DNA of 21,940 nt, taken from Ramicandelaber brevisporus (lineage: Eukaryota > Kickxellomycota > Ramicandelaberales > Ramicandelaberaceae). The stretch lies in NCBI GenBank assembly GCA_025201865.1, contig MU603080.1, positions 1-21,940 on the forward strand, written 5' to 3'. Of the stretch, positions 9,633-18,656 are shown piece by piece. Under the pieces are notes generated by a model. The model saw only the letters and a program-made list of their open reading frames with translations. It ran no database searches and had not been told where the DNA came from. The first letter of the stretch is position 1. Every line of letters begins with the position of its first letter. The position numbers and the translations under genes were made by a program.

Positions 9633-10834
9633 ATGGCAACAACACTGGTGCGGCTCGTGGCTCGACCAACAAGCGTGGTGGCAAGACTGCGGGTAAGCGC
9701 GGTGGTAAAGCTGCAGGCAAGGCTCGGTCTGGCTCAACTGATGCCGATGCTGTTGATGCTGAAGATAGTGAAGTGATGGGTGCTGGACAAGATGATGAAG
9801 AGGATGAGAACACTGCCTGCATGTGGGACACTTGCACGCGTGAATTCAATACGATGGAAGAGTTGGTCAAGCATGTCACTCGTGATCACGTTGGAAGTGG
9901 CAAACCAACATACAGCTGCATGTGGCGTGGATGCAATCGCGGTCCAAAGCCATTCACGAAGCGTCACAAAATGTACAATCATCTGAGAACGCATACTGGA
10001 GAAAAGCCATATGTCTGCACAATCAAGGGCTGCACAAAGCGATTTGCTCGGCCAGATTCACTGTCCACCCACATTAGAACTCACTCACTCACACGGCCAT
10101 ACAAGTGCAATGTGCCAGGCTGCAACAAGGCGTATTACCACGCACGGTCGCTGCGTAAACATGAGCGGATGCATGGGCTGGCTGGTCCGAATGGCAGCAT
10201 TGATGATTTGGCTGCAGTCAAGGGTGAATTTGATGATGACGAAGATGAGGAAGGCATTGAAGACGATGACGATGAGATGGCGCCACTCAAGGAAGAGCCT
10301 GAAGATGATGACGACGATGAGGATGACAAACCACTCAAGGATACCATCAATCTTCGCTCATTTACAGCCACATCCGTCACTGCTGCTGCTGGTGCTGCGG
10401 CTCCATCCACATTCCCACCAACCCAGTCGCTTCTTCAGCAGCCATTCCAGCCATTTGATGCCTCAAGCAACTTTATGGCAGACTTTGGACAGCCGTATGA
10501 CATTTCGAACGCACTCACTGGGCTGGCTGACAGTACACTTGCATCCATGAACACCAATGCCATCAATGCTGTAGCCGCTGCTGCAGCCCACGCCGTCACC
10601 TCTGCCAGCGCTGCCTCTGGCGTTGATGCTGGTCTGGCACAGTCTGACTCCTCATTGTCACTCCCACAACTGCCATCTCCATTTGGTGTCAGTGCTGATG
10701 CTGGTCTGTCATCAACAGCTTACATGGGTATGCATGGTCATACTGCGAGTTCTGGCCAGATTGGCGCTAGTGACTTGATGTCATTAATGTCGTATTCTTC
10801 GCAATCAACACCGCTGCAGGCAGTCGCTGAATAA
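7361..10834 (+). CDS. GLI/ZIC-type C2H2 zinc-finger transcription factor (1157 aa)
   Basis: The start is firm: an in-frame TAG lies at 7352-7354, six bases before the ATG. Four fingers span residues 820-938. Finger 1 is C820/C825/H838/H843 and finger 2 is C853/C858/H874/H878; both have Trp two residues after the first Cys (CMWDTC, CMWRGC). This tandem CWCH2 arrangement, with 12- and 15-residue Cys-to-His spacings, is the hallmark shared by GLI, GLIS and ZIC proteins and also seen in fungal PacC and Zap1. Fingers 3 and 4 (C886/C891/H904/H908 and C916/C921/H934/H938) are C-X4-C types with GLI-like linkers such as HTGEKPY. A basic Gly/Lys/Arg patch (about 765-795) is a likely nuclear signal; residues 949-1000 are highly acidic and contain two sumoylation-like sites (VKGE at K954, LKEE at K977). 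The N-terminal 750 residues are low complexity with a Q15 tract and several long Ala runs. It probably binds DNA and regulates transcription; the target pathway is unknown. Four rather than three C-X4-C fingers argue against PacC itself. Confidence 0.93.
8114..8158 (+). repeat. CAG/CAA tract encoding polyglutamine
   Basis: Fifteen glutamine codons including nine uninterrupted CAG, in frame within the transcription factor. The uninterrupted CAG core is the part expected to vary in length between strains. Confidence 0.9.
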
Positions 10835-11118
10835 TTCTTAATACTTTTGTTTCTTTATATATAATATCACATAATATTGCGCGCTTACATTACACCTCCC
10901 CATCTTCCTCTTCCTTCCACTACCATTAACAATCCCCTCTTTCTCGCCCCTCCATCTTTATTTGATACTTTGCACAATATCCGTTCTAGTTTCCCTACTC
11001 ATTTTTTCCTCCGCCTTTTTCACTTTTTTACTTTTTCTCTGTCATTTTCTTTTCTTTTTCCTGTATGAGTGCCTAACTTACTTGATTATCATTATTAAAA
11101 CATGAATAATAATTTTAC
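10835..11118. other. Convergent 3' region between the GLI-like gene and FHIT
   Basis: 284 bases of C+T-rich sequence (short TATATATA-like AT patch near 10857-10863, then TTTCTCTT runs near 11030-11060) separating two convergent stop codons. It must hold both 3' ends. No gene is visible. Confidence 0.6.
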
Positions 11119-11673
11119 TCAATTGTTGTTTACAATGAATGGAGGAAAATGCTTACGCAATATGTTAGCTTCCTCAGCCATTTCTGCTTCACTTCTCGGT
11201 TTCCGCTCATCACAATCCACACCCGTTCTTCCCGAGTATTCCTTCATATTCCTCTTGTCTTCCAAGTCTCTGTAAACGTCGTCATTGTGAGGGTAATCGC
11301 CTGTACGTCTTGGAATCAAATGGACATGAAAGTGCGGCACAGTCTGTCCTGCAGCCTCCCCATCCTGAACTGCAACTGTTACGGCCTCTGCATTCCACAC
11401 CTTTTCCACCACTCTGCACACTGTTTGAGCATTTGTAAAGATATCGGAAACTTCTTCAGCCGTTAACTCTGACATGCGCTGAACTGGCCTTCGAGACACA
11501 ACAAGAACATGGCCAGGTCTAAATGGTTTCAGGTTGACCAAACCAAAGCTATGGCGCGTGGCGAAAAACACTTGGGAAGAACGCACCGAGATTCGGCCAA
11601 ACGGCAGCATGGAAGGAATTTGGTGGAGAATTGATGCCGCTGCCGCTGTTGCAGTTGTAGTTGTTGCTGCCAT
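11119..11673 (-). CDS. FHIT: FHIT-type HIT-family dinucleoside triphosphate hydrolase
   Basis: 184 aa from the first ATG (11671-11673); the frame continues upstream only to a TTG. The HIT signature reads HFHVHLIPR with the histidine triad at residues 114, 116 and 118. Upstream segments FGLVNLKPFRPGHVLV and QDGEAAGQTV, and downstream GDYPHNDDVY, match FHIT (Aph1 in fission yeast, Hnt2 in budding yeast) rather than the HINT branch. The family hydrolyses Ap3A/Ap4A-type dinucleotides to AMP plus the other nucleotide through a covalent histidine-AMP intermediate. The typical family N-terminus begins near residue 22 (MLPFGRI), so residues 1-21 are an extra Ala/Thr-rich, acid-free extension that might target mitochondria; Met22 could be an alternative start. 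The C-terminal helix (about 160-176) is normal for FHIT. The gene is convergent with the zinc-finger gene and divergent from NUP50. Confidence 0.93.
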   Translation of the reverse strand: MAATTTTATAAAASILHQIPSMLPFGRISVRSSQVFFATRHSFGLVNLKPFRPGHVLVVSRRPVQRMSELTAEEVSDIFTNAQTVCRVVEKVWNAEAVTVAVQDGEAAGQTVPHFHVHLIPRRTGDYPHNDDVYRDLEDKRNMKEYSGRTGVDCDERKPRSEAEMAEEANILRKHFPPFIVNNN

Positions 11674-12004
11674 TATACACAGCAGTCTAGAGATGGATAA
11701 GCTAGCTCTTGCTCGAGATGACACGCAGAGGGCTGTTGGAGTTTGCAAGTAAATTTTTTTGTTCTGTGTCTGTGTCTGAGAGAAAGAAAGAGAGTCAGTG
11801 TGAGTTTATAAGTGTATGCGAGTGTATGTGTGTATGTATTGTATGCGAGTGTGCAGGCATGCACAAAGGAACCCAGCCAACTCGTTGCCAAATAGATCGC
11901 TGAACACAATAAAAAAAATAACACAAAAAAGAAACGATAACAACGACGACAACGACAACAGCAACAGCAACAAGAGGAAACACAACGATCGCGTATCTTC
12001 CAGC
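11674..12004. promoter_or_regulatory. Shared divergent promoter region of FHIT and the NUP50-like gene
   Basis: 331 bases between two divergent start codons. It contains an AAATTTTTTT run (11751-11760), GTGTATG repeats (11810-11850), an A-rich patch at 11910-11930 and CAACGA/CAACAG repeats just before the NUP50 start. The NUP50 frame is open back to 11816 but those residues are low complexity and unlike the family, so they are probably leader. Confidence 0.5.
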
Positions 12005-14497
12005 ATGGCCAAGCGACACAGTGAGAAGCAGTTGACGAAAGATGATCCCGAGGATATGTCTGATCAAGTCGAAATGGGCGAGTTCAGCAGAGCAAACGAC
12101 GCAGAGCTAGCGAGACGCACTATCAAGGCCCCCAGAAGCGCGCGGTTGTCAGCCAGAACTCTTGCTCCAGCCGGTGGCGCCGCTGCTGGCTTCGGTGCTG
12201 GCGCATTTGGAGCCCTTCCCAATGCTGCTCCAGGTGGCGGATCTGGATTCTCCTTTGGCATCGGTAGCAATGCTGCACCTGCACCTGCAATCGGAAGTGG
12301 CGGGTTTGGCGGATTCGGCGCTGCTGCTGGAGCTGCTGGAGCTGCTGGTGCACCTTCTTCTAGTGGTTCATTTGGTGGATTTGGAGCTGCAGCCTCTGCG
12401 CCGGATGCGGCCGCATCGACTTCTGGAAAGTTTGGCGGATTTGGCGGATTTGGATCTGGAAACACTTCGTTTGGCAGCACAGCATTTGGACAGCCGCAGA
12501 AAGAGAACCAAGAAGTGGAAGAGGAAAAGAAAAAGAAGGAAGCTCCTGCATTTGGAAGCGGATTTGGAGGTGGATTCGGAGGCAGCAGCACTGTTGCTAC
12601 TGCTACCACTGCTACTACTTCATTGGCGCCAACATCGACATCGACATCTTTTGGCTCATTCGCTGCCGCTGCCACTGGTGCTGCCACTGGTGCTTCAACC
12701 ACCTCTACTACAAGCGGATTTGGTCTCTCAGCTTCCGCTAAGCCATTCGCTCCTGCATTCGGCTCTGGCGCTGCATCTGCTGATATCAACAAAGATACTA
12801 GTGCACCAGCTACGGCTACAACTGGTGGTCTATTTGGCTCGAAGCCAGCTGTAGTAACTGCTCAGCCATTCACCAATAAGACAGATAGCGATTCGATGGA
12901 TACAGAGAATAATGCTACTGCTGCAAAGGCCAAAGCTGCTACTGCCGCTGCTATTCCGACACCTGCATTTGGATCTGGACTCTTTGGTAAGCCACAAGAA
13001 AAGCCATCAGCACCAGCTATTGCAGAGACTACCAAGCCTACCACGGCTGCTACAGCAACATCCAGCCTCTTTGGAGTGCCAAAGCCATCAGAGCCTGTCT
13101 CTGCTGATAAGCCTTCATCATTCGGTACGTCATTCGGTGTAAATGCCTCTGCTGTGCCACAAACTAAGCCAGCTGCGACGCTCTTTGGCTCATCAACTGC
13201 CACTCAGCCAGTCGCTCCAGCTGTTGTCGCAGCACCAGCTGCTTCAGTGTCTGCAGTGTCATCTGTTTCGATTGAAGAATATCTTAAGGATGTTCGTGGA
13301 CTGAACGTCAGCTTCAAAGATGCCATTATTGCTGCAATTGAGAAGGATTCATTTGTCAACTTACAGCCACTGTTTGCCAAATATGAAGAGCACAGAAAGT
13401 CTGTCGATGCAAAGAAGCCATCTACTTCAGCTTCAGCTCCTTCAATCTCAACCTCAACTGCGCCGGCCCAAGCGCCAACCTCTGCCCCAGCTCCGGTCCC
13501 AGCTCCAACTCCTGCTGCTTCAACTGTGCCCAAGATTTCATTTGGCACAACTTCCTCCTCAACCAGCGTGTTTGGTTCTGGCTCGAAGCCCAGTGAGTCA
13601 GCTGACAGTGCAAAGGATGCTTCTACAACATCAACAGCAAGCACCGCCTTTGGCAATAAATCATTCTCCACTCTGGCAAATTCGCAGACAACTTCTGCGT
13701 TCCAACCAAAAATGTTCTCTCCAACAAAGGACACAGCGACCACTACAGCAGCGCCAGTGTCCACATCCCTCTTTGGTGCAAAGCCAGCCGATTCTTCAAG
13801 CACTCTGACCGGTTCCTCCATGTTTGGAGGCTCTAGCTCTACATTTGGCTCTGCCAAACCAGCCACTTCTGGCTCAATCTTTGGCTCGACGAGTGGCTCT
13901 GGTAATGGCTTCTCATCAGCGCCTGCATTCGGCGGCGGTTCATCTGGATTTGGCACCAGCAGCGGTGGTCTCTTTGGAATGGCGACCTCGTCTGCAGCAC
14001 CAGCACCAGCACCTGTATCTGCCGCCCAATCCAACGAGGAAGGTGGCGGTGACGGTGAAGAGCCAGAGCTGTATCCTGACGATGAACCACAAATTGACGC
14101 CGAATCGCGCATGCAAGGTGCAGGTGAGGAGAACGATGAGACTCTCTTCCAAGTCCGCTGCAAGCTGTATCGCCATGACGCCAAAAATGCCAAGTACGCT
14201 GATCTTGGTTTCACCATTCTCAAACTTAACCGTGTCAGCACTCCAGGCACTCCGAGCTTTGTGCGCTTGCTGTGCCGTCAAGAGGGCTCAGGCAAGATTA
14301 CATTGAACACCCGTCCATTCAAGGGCATGTCGGTAATCCACACTGCTGGCAAAAAGGATGTTGTGTTTACTGCATTGGTTACGGATATTGTGGATGGCGA
14401 GTCACGTACAGTTATGCAACGGTATGTTACAAAGTGTGGAAAGGCAGATGAAGCTGCGGAATTTTACAAGGTCATTCGTGAACACATTCCTCAATAA
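12005..14497 (+). CDS. NUP50: NUP50/Nup2-type FG nucleoporin with Ran-binding domain
   Basis: 830 aa from the ATG at 12005. The frame is open for 63 more codons upstream, but the family N-terminus MAKRHSEKQLTK begins exactly here, followed by MGEFSRA and a basic RTIKAPRSAR patch; in NUP50 and Nup2 this region binds importin-alpha and helps displace cargo. Long FG-repeat stretches follow (residues about 60-390 and 500-680, with GFGGFG, SLFG and AFGSG units) on a Ser/Ala/Thr/Pro-rich background. Residues 421-472 (VSIEEYLKDVRGLNVSFKDA, ending KYEEHRKSV) match the conserved mid-protein NUP50 motif. Residues about 700-830 form a Ran-binding domain (ETLFQVRCKLYR, RPFKGMSV, to the C-terminus), which would engage Ran-GTP at the nuclear basket. 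The architecture is complete. The length exceeds human NUP50 and is closer to yeast Nup2 because of the FG expansion. Confidence 0.93.
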   Translation: MAKRHSEKQLTKDDPEDMSDQVEMGEFSRANDAELARRTIKAPRSARLSARTLAPAGGAAAGFGAGAFGALPNAAPGGGSGFSFGIGSNAAPAPAIGSGGFGGFGAAAGAAGAAGAPSSSGSFGGFGAAASAPDAAASTSGKFGGFGGFGSGNTSFGSTAFGQPQKENQEVEEEKKKKEAPAFGSGFGGGFGGSSTVATATTATTSLAPTSTSTSFGSFAAAATGAATGASTTSTTSGFGLSASAKPFAPAFGSGAASADINKDTSAPATATTGGLFGSKPAVVTAQPFTNKTDSDSMDTENNATAAKAKAATAAAIPTPAFGSGLFGKPQEKPSAPAIAETTKPTTAATATSSLFGVPKPSEPVSADKPSSFGTSFGVNASAVPQTKPAATLFGSSTATQPVAPAVVAAPAASVSAVSSVSIEEYLKDVRGLNVSFKDAIIAAIEKDSFVNLQPLFAKYEEHRKSVDAKKPSTSASAPSISTSTAPAQAPTSAPAPVPAPTPAASTVPKISFGTTSSSTSVFGSGSKPSESADSAKDASTTSTASTAFGNKSFSTLANSQTTSAFQPKMFSPTKDTATTTAAPVSTSLFGAKPADSSSTLTGSSMFGGSSSTFGSAKPATSGSIFGSTSGSGNGFSSAPAFGGGSSGFGTSSGGLFGMATSSAAPAPAPVSAAQSNEEGGGDGEEPELYPDDEPQIDAESRMQGAGEENDETLFQVRCKLYRHDAKNAKYADLGFTILKLNRVSTPGTPSFVRLLCRQEGSGKITLNTRPFKGMSVIHTAGKKDVVFTALVTDIVDGESRTVMQRYVTKCGKADEAAEFYKVIREHIPQ

Positions 14498-14784
14498 TCA
14501 ATCCGTCAATCTCACCTCAAGCTTCCCTTGTCTAATGTTTCTTTCCCTTCCTTTTCCTTTTTTTTTTTAAACAAAAACTCTTCAAACCATCAACAAGCTA
14601 TTTAAGGCGAGTAATGCATTGTTATATAGTTAGATGACGAGAAAGGATAACACACTCTCTTTACTTAGCAATCATCTATTCTCATTACCACTCACAAGAG
14701 GATTACTTTTATTCTTTCAAACACGGACTAACTTTTTACTGTTAAAAAACACACACAAACACACAACTATATAGTAGTAGTAAA
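14498..14784. other. Convergent 3' region between NUP50-like and NDUFA1-like genes
   Basis: 287 bases with a T-run (14560-14568), an A/C-rich stretch at 14745-14765 and no gene. It carries the 3' ends of two convergent genes. Confidence 0.6.
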
Positions 14785-15048
14785 TTAGTTGTTTGCGTGC
14801 CGATAAACCTTCCATGCGCTGTTAGTGCTAAACTCCTTCGGTGCAACAGGTTCGTCCGACTGAGCACGGAACTTGCCCGTCAGTCTCTCGTCGCGCTCCA
14901 TCATCATTTCGTCCCACTCGTCAATGCGAACACGAGGAGTCTTCCAGTCGTTTTCGTACAGTGAAACGACGCGCATACCAATACCGCCAACACCGAGCAT
15001 GCCCGTGATGAGCACACCCGGAATGAGAGCTTCCCAAGGAACTGGCAT
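14785..15048 (-). CDS. NDUFA1: NDUFA1/MWFE-like mitochondrial complex I subunit
   Basis: 87 aa, close to the usual 70-90 of the family. The N-terminus MPVPWEALIPGVLITGMLG is a membrane helix with the family's xxLPG/IPG element, and the mid-region MMMERDERLTG carries the MERDxRxxG motif of NDUFA1. A hydrophilic tail (QSDEPVAPKEF, then SAWKVYRH) follows, as in fungal and plant versions. The protein is a small accessory subunit in the membrane arm of NADH:ubiquinone oxidoreductase. It is inserted by an internal signal without a cleaved presequence, and none is seen. It lies on the same strand as BUD6, 173 bases downstream of it, and converges with the NUP50-like gene. Presence of complex I excludes lineages that have lost it, such as Saccharomyces. 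Confidence 0.88.
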   Translation of the reverse strand: MPVPWEALIPGVLITGMLGVGGIGMRVVSLYENDWKTPRVRIDEWDEMMMERDERLTGKFRAQSDEPVAPKEFSTNSAWKVYRHANN

Positions 15049-15221
15049 TGTTTGTTACGAAGACTGAGAGAGAGATCTAGAGGCGCGCGCTAGCTAGTGT
15101 GTCGGTATGCGGTAGATCGAGGCGTGTCGTGGTCTTTGCCGATCGAGAGCAACAAGAGGGATTTTACAAGCAGTAAGAAAAAGAAAAAAGCGAACAAGAG
15201 TTTTGGGGGATAAAAAATAAT

Positions 15222-18200
15222 TTAGGGAGCATCGGCGACAGCATGATGTTTGGGCATTTCTGGGACAGGCGGAATGTCATCTGGTGAGGGTGATGAAGAT
15301 GTTGGTGTTGATGCTTGCTGAGAAGAAGATGTAGCACCAGCTGCACCAGCACCAGTAGCAGCAGCAGACTTGCGTTTAACCCTGATGATCTTGGGCTCGG
15401 ATCCATCTCCAGATGCAGCTCCAGATGATGACAATGCGGATTTGCGAACCACCTTGATAACCTTGGCCTTGGCTGCTGTTGATGGACCTGGGCCTGGACT
15501 TGGAGCGGCCTCGTCCCCGTCAGCTGCCACTGGTGGCGTGCGTGTTCTCGACGGTGACGCAGATACAGGTGGGACGGGAGATGGACTGGACGCGGCTAAT
15601 TTCTGTTGATGCTGCTGAATTAGCATCTGCCGCAGCAGCTCCTTGTTCTTCTCTTCGCGCAACTGCTCGACTCGCTCCACTCCGCCCTGAGACTTCAATG
15701 CACCAGACTCTACAAAGTCATTCAGTTCCTTTGTGAAATCATCCACTCGACCCTCCTTCTCGCGCCGTCTAATCTTCTCCAAGTCTTCAATGGCCTGCAA
15801 TCTGCGCTCATGGTTGACATCCGTGTACGCAATCTCTTTGAGCAAATTCTGTCGAGTGTCGACTGGATTGTCATCGTACCCAAGACTGCCAGTTGTACTG
15901 CCGCCTTCGCTGCTTGCATCGTCACCCGCTGTCAAAAGACCTTCACGGAGACGAGCAACTGCCAGGTTGGTTGTGCGTGGTCGGCGCTGCAGGTTTGTAA
16001 TGGCATTCTGCAACTTGCCAAACAGTTCATTCAGAGCCTCGCCATCTTCCTTGAGCATCTCTAACATTTGCTGCTTCTCTTTGATTGCTTGCTGTTCAGC
16101 CAATACAACCTGAAGCTCCTCCTCCCACGTTTTGCGCCACGCTGGCCGAGATTGCGCCAATGAGTCCAATTCAGCACTAATCTCGTCGACAATTGCACGT
16201 GATTCCTTGAGGGAGTACGAGAGCAGTGTATCGGCCGGTCGAGCACCGCGCTGAGCAATGTCTTTGCGAATTTCCTGGAGTGCCAGCTGATAGTCATCCA
16301 TGCGAGTAGTGAATTCATCGGTACGCTTGGTCAGCTTGGTGATGCCAGCCTCCATAGTCACACGTTGAGCAGCTGGGTTGGCAGAGACAGTTTCGCGCAG
16401 CTGATCGCGCTCGGATTTGAGTGCATTAATCTCGGCCGTGGATGCAGTCTTCTGATTCTGGAGCTGTTGGTTGGCCACAGCTAATTCCTTGCGGGCAGCT
16501 GCCAAGTCCTTCTGAAGCTTCTCAACCAGCTCTGACGATTGCTGAGATGGCTGCTGTGGCGCAATTGCAGGAGATGGTGTGACAGATCCAAATGAACCAG
16601 AGAGACGGCTCGATGTGCGATTGCCTGCTGCTACTACTGCAGCTGCAGTTGATGGTGTTTCTGGTCGTGGTGACTGTGGTCGCGAGATATCAGCAGTGGC
16701 AGCGGATGCAGCGCTTGCCGCAGTGTTGGCAGCTGCAGTAGCGCTAGCCACAGATGCGGATAACGCTGCCATTGATGCTGCAGCCTTACTTTGCAACTTG
16801 CCCATGGACTTGTCAAACTCGTCCTGTCGATCTCGAATTCCAGTGGTAATTGAACGAAGCTCCTTCATCTCGTTTGCCAGGGTTTCCACTGCACTCAAAA
16901 TCTCATGTTGGTGCTGCTTACCATTTGCATCTTTGCTGCTGCTATCCAATTTTGATTCATCCACATTGAGCATTAAGACAGAATCTTCACAAACCTCACT
17001 CAAGTCTTCCAATTCATAGTAAATGTCCATGGTTGGATGACGAATATAAAGAGTAGGGAACGAGTCATCATCAATACCAATGCCGGCTGCAGTTGTGTTA
17101 AACTTGTCCATAAACAGCATACTCAGAGTTGGGATAGACAGCTGACCTTCAAACGGAGTGCGCTTGGTTTGTTTGCCCAGTTTGAGATACAAATTGTTGA
17201 TGCTGACCTCACCTTCAATAAGCGTTGTCGAGCCAAATGAAACCGGCGGCCGCTGTTTGTTGTCCACATCATCAATGGTGGCAGACTTGGTGAGCTGTGA
17301 TCCAGATGACTCTACACTTCCAGCCGAAGATGAATTGACAGTGTCAGCTGTGCTGTCGCCCGAAGATTTGCCACTGGTTATCGATTCGCTGATACTGCCT
17401 AAATGGTTAGAGACTGTGGGCATCATGTGGTCGGGAACGGCCATTGAGCGACGCTGGGCATACAGAGACATTCGCTGCCTTGAGTCGTCTTTGCCCATCA
17501 TGACAGAACGACGGCGCTGCAAACGATCTTCAGCAGTCTCATACAATAGAGGCGAAGATGGCACCTCAACTATCAAGCGAGGTGGGACGGCAGACAATGT
17601 GCCACCCATGGTTTCTCGAGTGATGGATCGTGGTATAGGATAGGGTGGTGGAGGCGGTGCTTGTGGAATAATGGATGCTGTTGTTGTTGTAGCTTCGACA
17701 TCGTGGATAGATGGAAGAGCCTGCTGTTGCTGCTGCTGAGCCGAGAGACGACGAGGGTCAGTGCGGGATGTGGCAGTGCGAAGGGAGCGTCTGGACTTGG
17801 AATTATCTGCAACAAGCGTGAGCTGCTTGGCTTGGCTAGCTGCAATGACATCTGCATCCTCAACATCGGCACCTCCAGAACGAGTACTGGCATTAGACAA
17901 AGTTGATGCCATTGACGATGGTCTCTGCTGATGTTGCTGATGTTGTTGGTACTGTGGTTGCTGCAAATATTGCTGTTGCTGCTGCTGTTGATGGTGATGA
18001 TGAGACGGTGGAGATGGAGATGAGGATGGCTGAATAAACCCGTAGCCAGCATGGCGTTCACCATGAGTTGCGGCTGCTGCGGCCATTGTAGGAGAAGTTG
18101 GCATTGGGGGATACTCACTCAAGTCAACTGCATGCTGGCGAGATGAAGAACGGGCAGGCAATGCGACGCCACCCAACCTTGGAGCAGGCGGTATCTGACC

Positions 18201-18656
18201 AGTTGCATTCATTGGAGGTATCTCCACAGTGCGATGCTGTCCGGGCACATGTCGATATCCGTGGTGCTCATTATATTGGACCGGAGCAGGAGGAACAGGA
18301 GGAGCACTCGGGTAGTCGCCGGTTGCTGCTGTGGTTGCGGCTGTGGCGGTATGCTGTGGAAAGAGCTGAGAGGCACGCTGAGTGTCGCGATTCAGTAACC
18401 GTCTGTGCATAGCAGTGGAGCGTCTCACTGACTTGAGCAACGCCGGGTCTATGCCATCTGCCCAGGACGGCCCTCCAGCTGCATACACTGACGATCGCAG
18501 CGCGCTGGAACTACCAACACTGCCGCCAGCGCTGCCAATACCAGGGGCCGCAGTCAGGGAAGTTGGCGACTCGCCGTCGTCAAGATCGTTCCAGGAATCA
18601 AGAGCGCTTTGCTGCTCGATCCTGCTCGGTGAAGCGCCGTGTCGTCCACTGTACAT
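15222..18656 (-). CDS. BUD6: Bud6/Aip3-like actin- and formin-binding polarity protein
   Basis: 1144 aa; the ATG is preceded two codons upstream by an in-frame TAG. Residues 479-567 match the conserved Bud6 N-domain: INNLYLKLGKQTKR, LSIPTLSMLFMDKF, FPTLYIRHP, YYELEDLSEV and VLMLNVDES. A helical linker with repeated coiled-coil heptads follows (about 580-610 and 690-805). Residues 817-900 correspond to the conserved core: ESRAIVDEISAELDSL, RPAWRKTWEEELQVVLAEQQ and LKEDGEALNELFGKLQ. In yeasts this core is a rod-like dimer that binds actin, and with the flanking C-terminal region it stimulates formin-driven actin cable assembly at sites of polarised growth. The first 470 residues and residues 610-690 are low complexity (His/Gln runs near 215-245, Ala-rich). 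The C-terminal 90 residues are Ser/Pro/Ala-rich with basic VIKVVRKS and IIRVKRKS motifs, plausible actin-binding flanks. Bud6 is fungus-specific, which is the best single clue to the organism. Confidence 0.93.
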   Translation of the reverse strand: MYSGRHGASPSRIEQQSALDSWNDLDDGESPTSLTAAPGIGSAGGSVGSSSALRSSVYAAGGPSWADGIDPALLKSVRRSTAMHRRLLNRDTQRASQLFPQHTATAATTAATGDYPSAPPVPPAPVQYNEHHGYRHVPGQHRTVEIPPMNATGQIPPAPRLGGVALPARSSSRQHAVDLSEYPPMPTSPTMAAAAATHGERHAGYGFIQPSSSPSPPSHHHHQQQQQQQYLQQPQYQQHQQHQQRPSSMASTLSNASTRSGGADVEDADVIAASQAKQLTLVADNSKSRRSLRTATSRTDPRRLSAQQQQQQALPSIHDVEATTTTASIIPQAPPPPPYPIPRSITRETMGGTLSAVPPRLIVEVPSSPLLYETAEDRLQRRRSVMMGKDDSRQRMSLYAQRRSMAVPDHMMPTVSNHLGSISESITSGKSSGDSTADTVNSSSAGSVESSGSQLTKSATIDDVDNKQRPPVSFGSTTLIEGEVSINNLYLKLGKQTKRTPFEGQLSIPTLSMLFMDKFNTTAAGIGIDDDSFPTLYIRHPTMDIYYELEDLSEVCEDSVLMLNVDESKLDSSSKDANGKQHQHEILSAVETLANEMKELRSITTGIRDRQDEFDKSMGKLQSKAAASMAALSASVASATAAANTAASAASAATADISRPQSPRPETPSTAAAVVAAGNRTSSRLSGSFGSVTPSPAIAPQQPSQQSSELVEKLQKDLAAARKELAVANQQLQNQKTASTAEINALKSERDQLRETVSANPAAQRVTMEAGITKLTKRTDEFTTRMDDYQLALQEIRKDIAQRGARPADTLLSYSLKESRAIVDEISAELDSLAQSRPAWRKTWEEELQVVLAEQQAIKEKQQMLEMLKEDGEALNELFGKLQNAITNLQRRPRTTNLAVARLREGLLTAGDDASSEGGSTTGSLGYDDNPVDTRQNLLKEIAYTDVNHERRLQAIEDLEKIRRREKEGRVDDFTKELNDFVESGALKSQGGVERVEQLREEKNKELLRQMLIQQHQQKLAASSPSPVPPVSASPSRTRTPPVAADGDEAAPSPGPGPSTAAKAKVIKVVRKSALSSSGAASGDGSEPKIIRVKRKSAAATGAGAAGATSSSQQASTPTSSSPSPDDIPPVPEMPKHHAVADAP

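Noticed and set aside
11816-12004. 63-codon upstream extension of the NUP50-like frame
   Set aside because: The residues are low complexity (Asn/Asp/Arg), and the conserved family N-terminus starts exactly at the ATG at 12005.
13204-14250. 348-codon minus-strand frame opposite the NUP50-like gene
   Set aside because: It is the mirror of the FG-repeat coding strand, rich in Ala/Gly/Pro/Glu, with no family features; the plus strand carries clear NUP50 motifs.
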